64,000 bases of DNA from JAVBME01 sp031552765 (GCA_031552765.1 JAVBME010000019.1:10933-74932), one strand, 5' to 3'. Counted from the stretch's first letter, positions 25,145-34,471 are shown. Translations and numbers: made by a program. Notes: generated by a model from the sequence alone, not told the origin.

Positions 25145-26173
25145 GTGGAAGGTAAAGATATAGTACAAAAAGCGCTGGAGCTGGGTTATGAAAGCTGCGG
25201 TATAATAAATATTGCTATGATGGCCGGTTACGCGGAAAAAACGGCTGCGCGCGCGGCGCGCTTTCCCAGCAGCCGGGCGATGATGGACAACCTGGCGGCG
25301 TTTTCCCGGCCACAGGAAAACTTTCCCTGGGCGAAATCCATAGTGGTCTGTGTGCGGCGTTATGGTAAATATGCCGTTTCCAGCCATCTCCAGGGGCTTA
25401 TTGGCAAGTATTACCTGGCGGATGGGCGTAAAGACGCGCGTTCGCCCGATTACCAGGCCAGCGTTGCTTTTGAAAATCATTTGGCACAGATCGGTCTGAA
25501 AGCCGCCGGCAAGAGGGATTTTGGCGCGACTGCGCTCCGGTGGGCGGCAGTGCAGGCCGGACTCGGCGCCATACGGGAAAACAATTTTTTCTATAGCAAA
25601 GACAGCGGTTCTTGGGTGTACCTGGAGGCTTGGTTGCTAGATCAAGAGCTGGAGGTTTTGGCTGAGGACAGGCAAAAGCCCTGCCCGGAAGGCTGCGGCG
25701 CCTGCCGCCGGGCGTGCCCGACGGCCTCGCTGACGGAAGCGTATGCGATGGAGCGCGCTTCTTGTGTTTCCTGCCTGACTACCTGGGAAGGCTGGGACTG
25801 GCCGAACGACAGCTACCGGCACTTGACCGGCGGCTGGGTGTTTGGCTGTGACGCCTGCCAGGACGCCTGTCCTTTTAATGCCGGGAAGTGGTCGCATGAC
25901 GAGGAATTTCCCGGCCTGGCGGAGTTGTCCGCAGAGCTTTCACTGGAAAAAATAATAAATATGGACTATGATTTTTTGCGGGATGTCATGCAGCCAAAAT
26001 TTTGGTATATAAATAAAGAAAATGTCTGGCGCTGGAAAACCAATGCGCTCAATGCCATGCTGAATAATTATAACGACCGCTACCGCGCGGCGATAGAAAA
26101 AGCGGCCGCCGACCCTGACGGGCGAGTGCGAGACATGGCGGTGTGGGTAAGAGAATCGTTAGATAGGCTATAA
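25145..26173 (+). CDS. Epoxyqueuosine reductase-like double [4Fe-4S] protein (QueG family)
   Basis: A 342-residue protein. The C-terminal half carries two [4Fe-4S] motifs, CPEGCGACRRACP and the pair SCVSC with GCDACQDACPFN, and ends in a HEAT-like repeat (RAAIEKAAADPDGRVRDMAVWV). This arrangement is that of QueG, which reduces epoxyqueuosine in tRNA using cobalamin, and of related corrinoid reductases. The first cluster has C-x3-C-x2-C-x3-C spacing, different from the usual ferredoxin form. It stands alone, without other queuosine genes beside it, so another corrinoid-linked reduction cannot be excluded. Start GTG 25145 follows GGTGAGG. Confidence 0.7.
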   Translation: MEGKDIVQKALELGYESCGIINIAMMAGYAEKTAARAARFPSSRAMMDNLAAFSRPQENFPWAKSIVVCVRRYGKYAVSSHLQGLIGKYYLADGRKDARSPDYQASVAFENHLAQIGLKAAGKRDFGATALRWAAVQAGLGAIRENNFFYSKDSGSWVYLEAWLLDQELEVLAEDRQKPCPEGCGACRRACPTASLTEAYAMERASCVSCLTTWEGWDWPNDSYRHLTGGWVFGCDACQDACPFNAGKWSHDEEFPGLAELSAELSLEKIINMDYDFLRDVMQPKFWYINKENVWRWKTNALNAMLNNYNDRYRAAIEKAAADPDGRVRDMAVWVRESLDRL

Positions 26174-26217
26174 GGGCGGTTTTGGCAGCTAAGGCCAAGT
26201 TTATGGAGTGAGTGACG

Positions 26218-27486
26218 ATGTCTAATATAAAGTCTTTTTTTACTACCGGCGGCACTATCGGCGGCACTGCCGGCGCTCTGCCCGTGCTGCTGTCCGGCAT
26301 GCTGGCTACCAGCGCGATAGGGTCGGTGTATATTTGGTCGGTCTTTATCCTGCCTTTGGAAAAAGAGTTTGGCTGGACGCGCAGCGATATATCTTTTGTA
26401 TTCGCTTTGGCTATGGTATTTTTTTCTTTGGGGATCATCTTTTGCGGCTGGCTGTTGTCGCGTTTCCCGATAAACCGGGTTATGCTGCTGGGAGTATTTT
26501 TGCTCCCGGGCGCTTACCTGGCCAGTTCTTTTTGCAGCAATGTCTATGCCATGTACTTTATTTACGGCATGATCGGCGGCACCGGCATGGGTGTTGTGTA
26601 CAATACTATCCTCTATACTTGTAACCTGTGGTACTTAAAGGATTTCGGTTCTATTTCCGGCACGCTCCAGACTTGCCTGGGACTGAGTTCTTTGGCTCTG
26701 GGCTCTCTGGTGGCCGCGCTTATTGATATGTACGGCTGGCGGTGGGCGTTGCGCATAGTTTTTGCTCTCTCGGCGGCGGCGCTCGTCCCGGCAGCGTTCT
26801 TTATGCGACAGCCGCCGGCGGAACTTGTAAAAAAAGAACTCGAGCAAACCGATGTTGCAGAAAGTGCGCCGGATGCCGGCGACCTTACATGGCGGCAGAT
26901 GGTAAAGACGCCGGCCTTTATGAAGTTTTGGCTGATGCGGGTCTTTCTCTTGTCCTGCGGCATCGGTATGATAGGCAGCGCGGTACCGCTGGCGATTGAG
27001 CTGGGGCAAAGCCCTTCCCGGGCGGTATTCGCCATGGGGGTGCTCTCTTTTTGCAATGCCATCGGCCGGGTGGCGCTGGGTATGGTCTGGGATAAGATAG
27101 GGCCGAGGCGGACTATGGTCTTAAATAACAGCCTGTTTTTACTGTCCTTTGTGCTGCTTTGCACTGCTACGCTTTACGGTTTTAGTTTTCTCGTTTTGCC
27201 GGCATTTGCCTTGGCCGGCTTTTCTTATGGCGGAGTAACGCTTATTGGCGTATCATTTACCAGGACTTTTTTTGGCTCCAAATATTTTGCTGCAAATTAC
27301 GGCCTTTCCACTACCGCTATGGTGGCGGCGTCTTTTATCGGTCCTTATATCATGAGCCGGATCAAGACCAGTATGGGCAGTTATGATGCGGCTTTCGGCG
27401 TTTTTCTGTGTTTCAGCGCCGGTGGGTTATTGTGCGCGCTTTTTACTAAAAAACCAAAAGAAACTTTTGCTGCGGCCCGAAAATGA
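26218..27486 (+). CDS. MFS transporter of the oxalate/formate antiporter (OFA) type
   Basis: A 422-residue carrier with about 12 helices. The opening LLSGMLATSAIGSVYIWSVF with PLEKEFGWTRSDISFVFA and the later GIMGGTGMGVVYNT-type glycine helix are hallmarks of OFA-type major facilitator proteins, which exchange organic anions. Substrate is not determined by sequence here. ATG 26218 has GGAG nine bases before it. Confidence 0.85.
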   Translation: MSNIKSFFTTGGTIGGTAGALPVLLSGMLATSAIGSVYIWSVFILPLEKEFGWTRSDISFVFALAMVFFSLGIIFCGWLLSRFPINRVMLLGVFLLPGAYLASSFCSNVYAMYFIYGMIGGTGMGVVYNTILYTCNLWYLKDFGSISGTLQTCLGLSSLALGSLVAALIDMYGWRWALRIVFALSAAALVPAAFFMRQPPAELVKKELEQTDVAESAPDAGDLTWRQMVKTPAFMKFWLMRVFLLSCGIGMIGSAVPLAIELGQSPSRAVFAMGVLSFCNAIGRVALGMVWDKIGPRRTMVLNNSLFLLSFVLLCTATLYGFSFLVLPAFALAGFSYGGVTLIGVSFTRTFFGSKYFAANYGLSTTAMVAASFIGPYIMSRIKTSMGSYDAAFGVFLCFSAGGLLCALFTKKPKETFAAARK

Positions 27487-27491
27487 AAAAA

Positions 27492-27530
27492 AGCTGCCAC
27501 GGCATTTGGCGCCATGACAGCTACATTTTT
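27492..27530. terminator. Hairpin terminator after the MFS gene
   Basis: Stem AGCTGCCACGGC with GCCATGACAGCT (two wobble or mismatched positions), followed by ATTTTT on the plus side and preceded by a run of A, so it may work both ways. Confidence 0.65.
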
Positions 27531-27712
27531 ACAAAACAATAAAATTACCGTTTCTGTTCTTAAAACATTCCTCAACAAATCAAAACAATAAAGTAAAACA
27601 ACAACAAAACAAAAAAATACAAAACATAGGGAAGCGTGGTTTTCAACTATCGCCTTTTCTTCCCACAAAGATGATAGCGCCGGCGCACAAGGCCGGTCAT
27701 AAAGGGTTTCAG

Positions 27713-27940
27713 TCAGGGAGCCTGGTCTCTGACCAAATCGCCTACATCTACGGAAAGAGTGGTGGCGATGGTCAGAATTACAGACAGGGATACGCTTTTT
27801 TTGTAATTGCCCCGTTCGATGCGCGACAGGTAAGAGGTACTGATGCCTGCTTTGAAAGAAAGTTCTTCCTGTGTGTAACCGCGCATCTTTCTGTAATATG
27901 CAATTTTAAGTCCTATTTGCCGGTATTTGTCAGCGAACAT
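27713..27940 (-). CDS. XRE-family HTH regulator, small
   Basis: A 75-residue DNA-binding protein made of one Cro/CI-type helix-turn-helix: IGLKIAYYRKMRGYTQEELS, then AGISTSYLSRIERGNYKKS, then a last helix. This is the SinR/XRE pattern (Thr-Gln-Glu-Glu-Leu and Ser-x-x-Tyr-Leu-Ser-x-Ile-Glu-Arg-Gly). I favour ATG 27940; a start at 27979 would add 13 residues outside the domain. Targets unknown; it stands alone between the MFS gene and the kinase gene. Confidence 0.8.
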   Translation of the reverse strand: MFADKYRQIGLKIAYYRKMRGYTQEELSFKAGISTSYLSRIERGNYKKSVSLSVILTIATTLSVDVGDLVRDQAP

Positions 27941-28126
27941 ATAAACACCTGTGCTACTATCGTTAATATATATTATCAACCATTGCTAGAATATTGTGTA
28001 TATTCTGTGTGGCCTGATATCCGCACAAATAGTCTTAGTTGCCTTAATTCATTGCTGCATTTGACCCCCTTCATGGTTGTATCTTAATATAAAAAAAAGA
28101 ATATTTGTTTAGCTGCCAGGACAATA

Positions 28127-28160
28127 AAACTACCATGCGCTTTTGCGGCATGGTAGGAGT
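28127..28160 (-). terminator. Terminator of the kinase gene
   Basis: Perfect nine-pair stem CTACCATGC (28130-28138) with GCATGGTAG (28148-28156). On the minus strand it is followed by TTTTATT, fitting the end of the gene that stops at 28175. Confidence 0.8.
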
Positions 28161-28174
28161 TTGTTGCCAAAAAA

Positions 28175-28960
28175 TTATTTAGCATATAAATAAATATAAA
28201 AGAAAGCGGACAGCGGTAGTAAAATCAGCAGGGCGGCAAAAGCAGCGCAAATGGGACGGCGGTTCTTGCTTTTCTCGAGGGCTTGAGCCAATTCGTCTAT
28301 GTTTTGGTAACGGTCGGCCGGGTCGAACTGGGTACATTTTTTTATGACCGGCGAGAGGCTGCCCCTATAGTCTGCGCCTAAAAGAGCCTTTAGCGTGCCG
28401 CCCAGGGCGTAGATATCGCTGCGGGCGTCGGTCTGGGAAAAACCGTATTGTTCCGGCGGCGCGAAGCCCTGTGTGCCAAGACGGCGGGTGTCCTGTCCGG
28501 CTTCATCTTTTCCTACGCGGGCGGCGTCAAAGTCGATAAGTTTGATCAGCCCGTCGCTGGCCAAAAGGATGTTGGCAGGTTTTATATCGCGGTGGATGAT
28601 TCCTTTGCCATGCAGCATTTTGAGGCCGTCGCACAGCTGCAAAGCTATGTCGAGGACTAGCTTTTCCGGCAGATGGCCTTTTTCCCGGATAAGTTTGTCA
28701 AGGTTGGGAGCGTTGATATATTCCTCTACACTGATGGTTTGGCCGTTTTCTTCGGCAACGTGGATGATGCGGGGCAGTGCGCGGTGGCGCAGGGATTTTA
28801 CCTGGCTATAGGGAAGACGAGCTCCGTCACTGAACTTTACGACATACAGGCAGCCGGTGTCTGTGTCTTCGGCCAGAACGATCTTGTTGTTACCGTTTTG
28901 GTGCAGTATCTTTATTTTTTTGTACTTGGAGACTAGGTAATCTTTTGTCAGCTGCCTCAT
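28175..28960 (-). CDS. Hanks-type Ser/Thr protein kinase with C-terminal membrane anchor
   Basis: A 261-residue kinase. Visible are the catalytic loop IIHRDIKPANILL, the metal-binding site as DFD rather than DFG (LIDFDAAR), an activation segment ending GTQGFAPPEQYG, and the VVKFSDG strand with the ATP-binding Lys. One helix at about residues 236-257 anchors the C-terminus, so the kinase domain is cytoplasmic and no sensor domain follows outside. HRDIKPANIL with catalytic Asp and Lys makes activity likely. It is divergent from the HTH gene at 29027, with 66 bases between starts. Confidence 0.92.
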   Translation of the reverse strand: MRQLTKDYLVSKYKKIKILHQNGNNKIVLAEDTDTGCLYVVKFSDGARLPYSQVKSLRHRALPRIIHVAEENGQTISVEEYINAPNLDKLIREKGHLPEKLVLDIALQLCDGLKMLHGKGIIHRDIKPANILLASDGLIKLIDFDAARVGKDEAGQDTRRLGTQGFAPPEQYGFSQTDARSDIYALGGTLKALLGADYRGSLSPVIKKCTQFDPADRYQNIDELAQALEKSKNRRPICAAFAALLILLPLSAFFYIYLYAK

Positions 28961-29026
28961 GGGACCACCTTGTAATATTTATATATTTGTAATAACATTT
29001 TACCATAACAGGGAGGAAAAGTGGAT

Positions 29027-29452
29027 ATGGAGAAAAAAGATACCGACGCTTTAAATAATGAGCTCGAAAGCGCAAGGGATATAGGCGGTTTCCTGGACAG
29101 TAACAGGGACGAGTTCAATAATTATACTTTGACACAGTATCTGGCAAAACTGCTGGCGGAAAAAAATATGACCAAGGCCGGGGTGATAAATGCTTCCGGC
29201 CTCAATCAGGCGTATGGCTACCATATCCTATCCGGGGAAAAACATCCTTCGCGCAACAAGGTACTGGCTATCGCTTTGGCCTTGCAGCTTGACCATAAAG
29301 AAACGCAGTATCTTTTGAAGTACGCAGAGGCGGACGCGCTTTATGTACGCAACAAGCGCGACAGCGTGATAATCTTTGCGCTCAATAAAAAGCTGGGCGT
29401 CATGGAGACAAACCAGGTGCTTGAAGACCTGGGCGAGGAGCTAATAGAATAA
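29027..29452 (+). CDS. HTH protein paired with the kinase
   Basis: A 141-residue protein with a helix-turn-helix in the middle: TLTQYLAKLLAEKNMTKAG, then SGLNQAYGYHILSGEKHPSRN. The remaining part is helical, with VRNKRDSVIIFALNKKLGV and an acidic tail. Proteins of this type stand next to Hanks kinase genes in other anaerobic firmicutes as far as I remember, which suggests a signalling pair. Start ATG 29027 (GGGAGG 10 bases before) is favoured; GTG 29021 would add two residues. A strong terminator ends the gene. Confidence 0.75.
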   Translation: MEKKDTDALNNELESARDIGGFLDSNRDEFNNYTLTQYLAKLLAEKNMTKAGVINASGLNQAYGYHILSGEKHPSRNKVLAIALALQLDHKETQYLLKYAEADALYVRNKRDSVIIFALNKKLGVMETNQVLEDLGEELIE

Positions 29453-29489
29453 AAAAACCTCCGCGGAGCTCAAGCTCCGCGGAGGTTTT
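29452..29489. terminator. Bidirectional terminator
   Basis: A 13-pair perfect stem CCTCCGCGGAGCT with AGCTCCGCGGAGG and a two-base spacer, with A-run left and T-run right. It separates the HTH gene from the convergent transporter gene. Confidence 0.93.
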
Positions 29490-29495
29490 GCTTTT

Positions 29496-30869
29496 TTAGG
29501 CAGTCAGCCTGTACAGTACGCCGCTGGCCAGGCTAAAGAGTATTATCATAGTCACGCTGAATTTCCAGTTTGTAAACGGGCCTATTTCCCAGGGATTTTT
29601 TTGTTCGAGGCCGGTTAGTATCATAGTAGCGGAAGAAAAGGGCGATATATTCACCCCCAGCACCCAACCGGACATGAGGGCCATGGCGAAAGTGAGGGTG
29701 GTGAGGCCGATGCTGGCGGGAGGTATGGCTACAGCGAGGGCCGGGGCCACGACGACGGGATGGACGCCAAAGAGGGCGAGAAAGACTATAAGCGCTATGA
29801 CCATGCCCGAGATGAGCGCAGGGTAGGCAAAAAGGACATCGGGCAGGAGATTGAGGGCTAAAAGGCCGACTTCGGAGTATTCAAATGCGGTGCCTAAAAA
29901 ACCGCCTACGACAAACAGTCCCATTTCGCCTTTGCCGCGGGCTATGCGTTCTTTATAGTAAGAGGAAAGGGCGCTTTGGAATTTGGGCATTTTATTTTGC
30001 ACAAGCGCCGCCGATATGGCGAAAGGAAAAGCAACCAGGGGGCCGATGATGAACATCGACCAGCCGGTTTTGTAGTTTAGGCTGATGACCGCTGCTATCA
30101 GGCAGCCGGCCAGGATAAAGAGCGTGCGCACTTTGCCCCAGTCGACAGTGATTGTTTTGTCCGGGATGAGTGGCGGATATAGTTCTGGGTTTTTAGCGAT
30201 AATACGCCACAAGAGTACGGAGGTGGCAAGGCAGGCGAGAAGGGAAAAAGCCATGCCGGCGGGGATGAGCTCGACCAGGCTCATTTCGAGCCGGGCGGAC
30301 GTTATGGGCAGAGTCGCCCAGGCCGGTCCCCACAGGCCGCCGGCGGCATAGCCTTGGAGGAGAGCGGCGCGGAAAGGGACCTCAATATTGTATTCTTTGG
30401 CATTTTTGGCAAACAGGTCGTATAGAACTATCAGGCAGCCCATGGCCATGACCAGGCTGAGAAAGTAGCCTGCGCCCTGGATAAAGAGCAGAAAGGGCAG
30501 TACGCTGGTCATATGGCGTTTGGCGATGTTGCCTATTTGGTTTTGGTAATCGTCATAAAAAAAGGGCATGCTCATTATGGGCACGCAGACAAATAGCGCT
30601 ACCAGGCCGGCATTTCGTCCCATGGCCATAAAGATATCTTTGGCCGGCGTTCCGGCATAAAAAAAGACTATGAGTCCGATAACAAAAAAGCTCAGGCAGA
30701 CTTTGCGGTTGAGCTTGGGCATGGTCAGTATGGCCACGGCGAAAAAAACGGTGAGTATTAGGTTGGCCAGTTCTTTCATGTAGGGAGCCGTGTAGAAAAA
30801 GTTGAATATATAGAGTAAGGAAAAGGTTATGAGCAAAAACCTTATCAGCCTGTCGGCCTTACTTATCAA
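29496..30869 (-). CDS. Polytopic transporter, ion-transporter (IT) superfamily-like
   Basis: A 457-residue membrane protein with about 11-12 hydrophobic helices. Features such as GGLWGPAWATLPITSA, VVAPALAVAIPP and MSGWVLGVNISPFSSATM resemble the re-entrant Ser/Pro-rich hairpins of IT-superfamily carriers (DctM, ArsB-like, CitT). I cannot name the substrate. The start is TTG 30869, with AGGGGAA six bases upstream. It is monocistronic, with a shared terminator behind it. Confidence 0.6.
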   Translation of the reverse strand: MISKADRLIRFLLITFSLLYIFNFFYTAPYMKELANLILTVFFAVAILTMPKLNRKVCLSFFVIGLIVFFYAGTPAKDIFMAMGRNAGLVALFVCVPIMSMPFFYDDYQNQIGNIAKRHMTSVLPFLLFIQGAGYFLSLVMAMGCLIVLYDLFAKNAKEYNIEVPFRAALLQGYAAGGLWGPAWATLPITSARLEMSLVELIPAGMAFSLLACLATSVLLWRIIAKNPELYPPLIPDKTITVDWGKVRTLFILAGCLIAAVISLNYKTGWSMFIIGPLVAFPFAISAALVQNKMPKFQSALSSYYKERIARGKGEMGLFVVGGFLGTAFEYSEVGLLALNLLPDVLFAYPALISGMVIALIVFLALFGVHPVVVAPALAVAIPPASIGLTTLTFAMALMSGWVLGVNISPFSSATMILTGLEQKNPWEIGPFTNWKFSVTMIILFSLASGVLYRLTA

Positions 30870-30982
30870 TGTGTTCCCCTCGCAATCTGCAAAACAACGC
30901 TAAAGCAATCTTTATACAAATAGCTTAGCTTTTTTTTTATATATATGCAAGAGAAAATGGCTCAAAGTAAGGTTTTTTATGT

Positions 30983-31618
30983 TCAGCACACATAGATCAT
31001 TCTGCCGCAGAGATTCTCGAGGTCTTTTTGGTCGTGAGAAACCAGAAGGCAAGTGATATGGGTCTTCTTCAATATAGCGCTTATTTGGGCGCTCAGGTTG
31101 TCTTTAAGTGCGGCGTCGAGATTGCTAAATGGTTCGTCCATCAAGAGCAGCTTAGGGTGCGGCGCCAGTGAACGCGCGAGGGCGACCCGCTGCTGCTGGC
31201 CGCCGGACAGTTCGCACGGGTAGCGGGTGGCGAAGGTCTCGAGTTTGGTCAGTTCGAGCATTTCCAGGCAGCGTTCCCGCTGCTCTTTTTTGCTGCGCGA
31301 AGAGAGGCCGAAAGCAATATTTTTTTCAACTGTCAGGTGGGGGAAGAGGCCGTAATCCTGAAAAACCATGCCTACCTGGCGTTTTTCCGGTGGCAGGAAG
31401 ATGTCCTTATCCGCCATTTTTTCGCCGTCGATGGTTATCCAGCCGCTTTCAGGCTGCTCAAGGCCGGCGATCAGGCGCAAAAGCGTGCTTTTGCCGCTGC
31501 CGCTGGGGCCGGAGATGCCGACAATTTCGCCCCGGGCGATGCTGAAGGAAAAATCTTTGAGTACATGGCAGTTTTGGCCTCTATAGCGGAAAGATATGCG
31601 CTCTGCTTCTATCAACAT
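30983..31618 (-). CDS. fbpC: ABC transporter ATP-binding protein, FbpC-like (iron)
   Basis: A 211-residue ABC ATPase with Walker A GPSGSGKSTLL, the Q-loop VFQDYGLFPHLTV, signature LSGGQQQRVALARSL, Walker B LLLMDEPFSNLDA and the switch His in LLVSHDQKD. It lacks the C-terminal TOBE domain found in full FbpC proteins. Start ATG 31618 has AGGAGG eight bases upstream and overlaps the permease stop region. It completes an Fbp-type ferric iron importer with the two genes before it. Confidence 0.88.
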   Translation of the reverse strand: MLIEAERISFRYRGQNCHVLKDFSFSIARGEIVGISGPSGSGKSTLLRLIAGLEQPESGWITIDGEKMADKDIFLPPEKRQVGMVFQDYGLFPHLTVEKNIAFGLSSRSKKEQRERCLEMLELTKLETFATRYPCELSGGQQQRVALARSLAPHPKLLLMDEPFSNLDAALKDNLSAQISAILKKTHITCLLVSHDQKDLENLCGRMIYVC

Positions 31619-31619
31619 A

Positions 31620-33224
31620 TCATTTGCCTCCTTTTCTTTCCAGCAGCATGATAAAAAGGCTGCTGGCGCCGATGATAGCAAGCGAGGCGCAGGCCGCTTC
31701 TTCAATGGCTTCGTTGCCTGCGTACATGTAAACTTTAGTGCCGAGGGTCTCGAAGTTGAAGGGGCGCAGGGTAAGAGCGAGGGGCAGCTCTTTGACCACG
31801 TCAATGAATACCAGAGCTGCGCCGGCGAGCAGGCTGTTTTTCAAAAGAGGCAAATCTACCCGCCAAAAGCTTTGCGTTATGTTGCAGCCTAGTGTGCGGG
31901 CGGCTTCGGTATAAATGTTGCCAAGGCGGGTAAACTGGTTTTCCACCGCCTGGTAGCCGACGGTAAAAAAGCGCACGGCATAGGCGAATATGAGCATGGA
32001 GATACTAAGCCCAAGGGTGGGGGCGGCTCCTGCGAAGAAGCTTTTTGCCGCGCTGTCCAATGCGGAAAACAAGGATATGATGCCCATGGACAGAACTGCG
32101 GATGGGGTGGCATAACCGGAGGTAGCTATTTGAGTGAGGAGGGCCGTTTTGTGCCCGGGAAACAGGCGCGAGGCGTTGGCGAGCAGGGCTGATGGCAGCA
32201 TGATAAGAAAACATGCCGCTATGGATATTTTGAGGGTGTTGAAGATGCAGACGGCAAACTGGCTATTTAAGGAGTTTTTATAGGTAAGGCCAGCCCAATA
32301 GAGCATTTGTCCCAAAGGCAAGATACAGGCGGCAAAAAGCAGGAGGAGGCAAAAAGCCGCGGCGAAAAAGCCGTTTTTGCCGGTAAGGGGCTGGGGGGAG
32401 AGCGGGCGTTCTTTGCTGGAGGCTTGCTTGTAAGGGCGGCGTTTTTGTATTTCACGGTTGAGGAAGATGATGGCGAAGAGTATGCCGAGCAGGCTGAAAG
32501 AGAGCTTGACGGCGGTGTCTACGTCCGCCATGCCAAACCAGATGGTGAATATGCCGGTGGAGAAGGTATGGATGCCAAGATGGCTGGCCACGCCGAAATC
32601 GTTGAGCACTTCAAGGGCGACAAGCGTGCCGCCGGCAAAGAGGGAGGGGCGCAGAAGGGGGAGAAATACGCGCAGGAACACATCTCTTTCGCTATGCGAA
32701 AGCAGGCGGGCGCTCTCTAGCATAGCGGCCGACTGTCGGTAGAGAAAGGCCCTGGCTAAAAGATAAACGTAAGGATAGAGGGTGAGACTGAAAATGCATA
32801 CGCCAAAAGCTATGGTGGGTATGGCGATGTTGTGGGCAAACCAGTTTATGCCTAAGTATCTCAGCAGTATGTGGGCGTGTCCGGTATAACTGAACAGGCT
32901 GTCGTAAGTGTAGGCGGCGATATAGGGCGGTATGGCGAGCGGCAGCACTAAAAGGGTTTGAAACAGCCTGCGCCCAGGGAAAGCGTACATGCTGACAAGC
33001 CAGGCGGAAAAAAGGCCGAAGGCTGTGGCGAAAAAGGCGGAAAGCATGGTTAAAGATACGGTATTTATAATGTAGTCGGTCAATAGGTAGTTTTTTATTT
33101 CCTGCCAGTTCTCGTTGCCGGGAGTAAAAAGATGCAGGGAAAGAAAAATAAAAGGCAAAGATACACTGGCTGCCAGCAGCCAGTGTATCTTTTTCCAAAT
33201 GTCGAATGCATGAAGGCATTTCAT
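31620..33224 (-). CDS. fbpB: Ferric iron ABC permease, FbpB-like (two fused permease halves)
   Basis: A 534-residue protein with two homologous halves of about six helices each, the form typical of FbpB. The first half has LVLPLAIPPYIAAYTYDSLF and an EAA-like loop (MLESARLLSHSERDVFLRVFLPLLRP); the second half has YTEAARTLGCNITQSFWRVDLPLLKNS. Start ATG 33224 lies five bases after the stop of the binding protein gene, so translation is coupled. Confidence 0.88.
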   Translation of the reverse strand: MKCLHAFDIWKKIHWLLAASVSLPFIFLSLHLFTPGNENWQEIKNYLLTDYIINTVSLTMLSAFFATAFGLFSAWLVSMYAFPGRRLFQTLLVLPLAIPPYIAAYTYDSLFSYTGHAHILLRYLGINWFAHNIAIPTIAFGVCIFSLTLYPYVYLLARAFLYRQSAAMLESARLLSHSERDVFLRVFLPLLRPSLFAGGTLVALEVLNDFGVASHLGIHTFSTGIFTIWFGMADVDTAVKLSFSLLGILFAIIFLNREIQKRRPYKQASSKERPLSPQPLTGKNGFFAAAFCLLLLFAACILPLGQMLYWAGLTYKNSLNSQFAVCIFNTLKISIAACFLIMLPSALLANASRLFPGHKTALLTQIATSGYATPSAVLSMGIISLFSALDSAAKSFFAGAAPTLGLSISMLIFAYAVRFFTVGYQAVENQFTRLGNIYTEAARTLGCNITQSFWRVDLPLLKNSLLAGAALVFIDVVKELPLALTLRPFNFETLGTKVYMYAGNEAIEEAACASLAIIGASSLFIMLLERKGGK

Positions 33225-33228
33225 GGGT

Positions 33229-34290
33229 TTATTTCCAGCCGACTTTGTTGAATATCTCCACAGCGGCTTTATTGTTTTCGCCCAGTTTGGCAAAGTCGAT
33301 GTTTTGCGCTTTAAAGTCGCCCCAGCTTGCCAGTAGTTCGGATTTTTTCGCTTTGGGATTGGCTGGGAATTCGTAGTTGTTGTTGGAGAAGGCTTCCTGC
33401 ACCGGGATGCTGGTGAGGTATTCGACAAGTTTTATGGCGTTGTCTTTGTTCTTGCTGGTTTTTACCAGTGCGGCGCCGCTGATGTTGACATGCGCGCCTG
33501 TGGTGGCCTGGTTGGGGAAGAATACGCCCACGGCCTTAGCGACCTTGACTTCTTCCGGGTCTTTGGAGTTGAGCATCTGCCCGATGTAGTAAGTGTTCAT
33601 AATGGCAATGTCGCCTATCCCGGCGACGACCGCTTTAGCTTGGTCGCGGTCATTGCCTTTGGGTTCCCTGGCCATGTTGGCGACGATGCCCTTGGCCCAG
33701 TTTTCCGCTTTTTCTTTGCCGTCTATGGTTATGAGCGAGGCAAGGAGGGACTGGTCGTACAGCTGGGTGGAGGAGCGGGCCAGTATTTTGCCTTTCCATT
33801 TAGGCGAGGTAAGGTCTTCGTAGGTGGAAAGCTGCCCAGGCTGCACGCGGTCTTTTGCGTACACTATGACGCGGGCGCGGGTGGTGAGGCCTACCCATTG
33901 TTTATCTTTATCGCGCAGGTTGGCGGGTATATTGGCACTGATGGCTTGGGAGTCGGTAGTTTGCAATATGCCGGCCAGTTTGGCGGTATTGAGCACGCCG
34001 CCGTCCACTGTGATAAACAAGTCGGCCTGGGAGTTCTCCCCTTCGCGTTTTATCCGTTCGATGAGTTCGGGGGCTTTTCCGGTGATGACGTTTACCTTGA
34101 TGCCAGTGTCTTTGGTGAATTTTTCATATAGGGCGTTATCCGATTCATAGTGCCTGGCGGTGTAAATATTTACCACTTTTTCCGCCTGTTTTGCCGGCTC
34201 CGCCGCTTTTGGCTGTGTGCCGCCGCAGCCGGCTAAAAGCATACCGGCGGATAAGATGGCGCCGAATAAAAATAATTTTTTGTTTTTCAC
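33229..34290 (-). CDS. fbpA: Ferric iron-binding lipoprotein, FbpA-like
   Basis: A 353-residue extracellular solute-binding protein with a lipobox (LLAGCGG), so it is a lipoprotein. The sequence VNIYTARHYESDNALYEKFTKDTGIKVNV at the start of the mature part and the later NNYEFP and MNTYYIGQ segments match FbpA/FutA ferric-binding proteins, where Tyr pairs bind iron. Start is GTG 34290, with GGGAGG eight bases before. A Fur-like palindrome lies 20 bases upstream. Confidence 0.9.
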   Translation of the reverse strand: MKNKKLFLFGAILSAGMLLAGCGGTQPKAAEPAKQAEKVVNIYTARHYESDNALYEKFTKDTGIKVNVITGKAPELIERIKREGENSQADLFITVDGGVLNTAKLAGILQTTDSQAISANIPANLRDKDKQWVGLTTRARVIVYAKDRVQPGQLSTYEDLTSPKWKGKILARSSTQLYDQSLLASLITIDGKEKAENWAKGIVANMAREPKGNDRDQAKAVVAGIGDIAIMNTYYIGQMLNSKDPEEVKVAKAVGVFFPNQATTGAHVNISGAALVKTSKNKDNAIKLVEYLTSIPVQEAFSNNNYEFPANPKAKKSELLASWGDFKAQNIDFAKLGENNKAAVEIFNKVGWK

Positions 34291-34309
34291 GTAACGACCT
34301 CCCTGAAAT

Positions 34310-34324
34310 TGATAATTGATATCA
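34310..34324 (-). promoter_or_regulatory. Candidate Fur box before the fbp operon
   Basis: TGATAATTGATATCA fits the 7-1-7 Fur pattern TGATAAT-N-ATTATCA with two changes. It lies 20 bases upstream of the fbpA start on the minus strand, where a repressor could block transcription. Confidence 0.55.
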
Positions 34325-34471
34325 TAAAACCTGCCATGATTTTAACAAAGATATGCTTTTTTTGTCAATGCATGTTATGCCTTACAAACAGCTTTTTAGA
34401 AGATAAATACAGTATACGGATGGGTGTAGGCGCTTTTTGACAGGGAAAACGGGTTTGATAATTAAAGAAAG

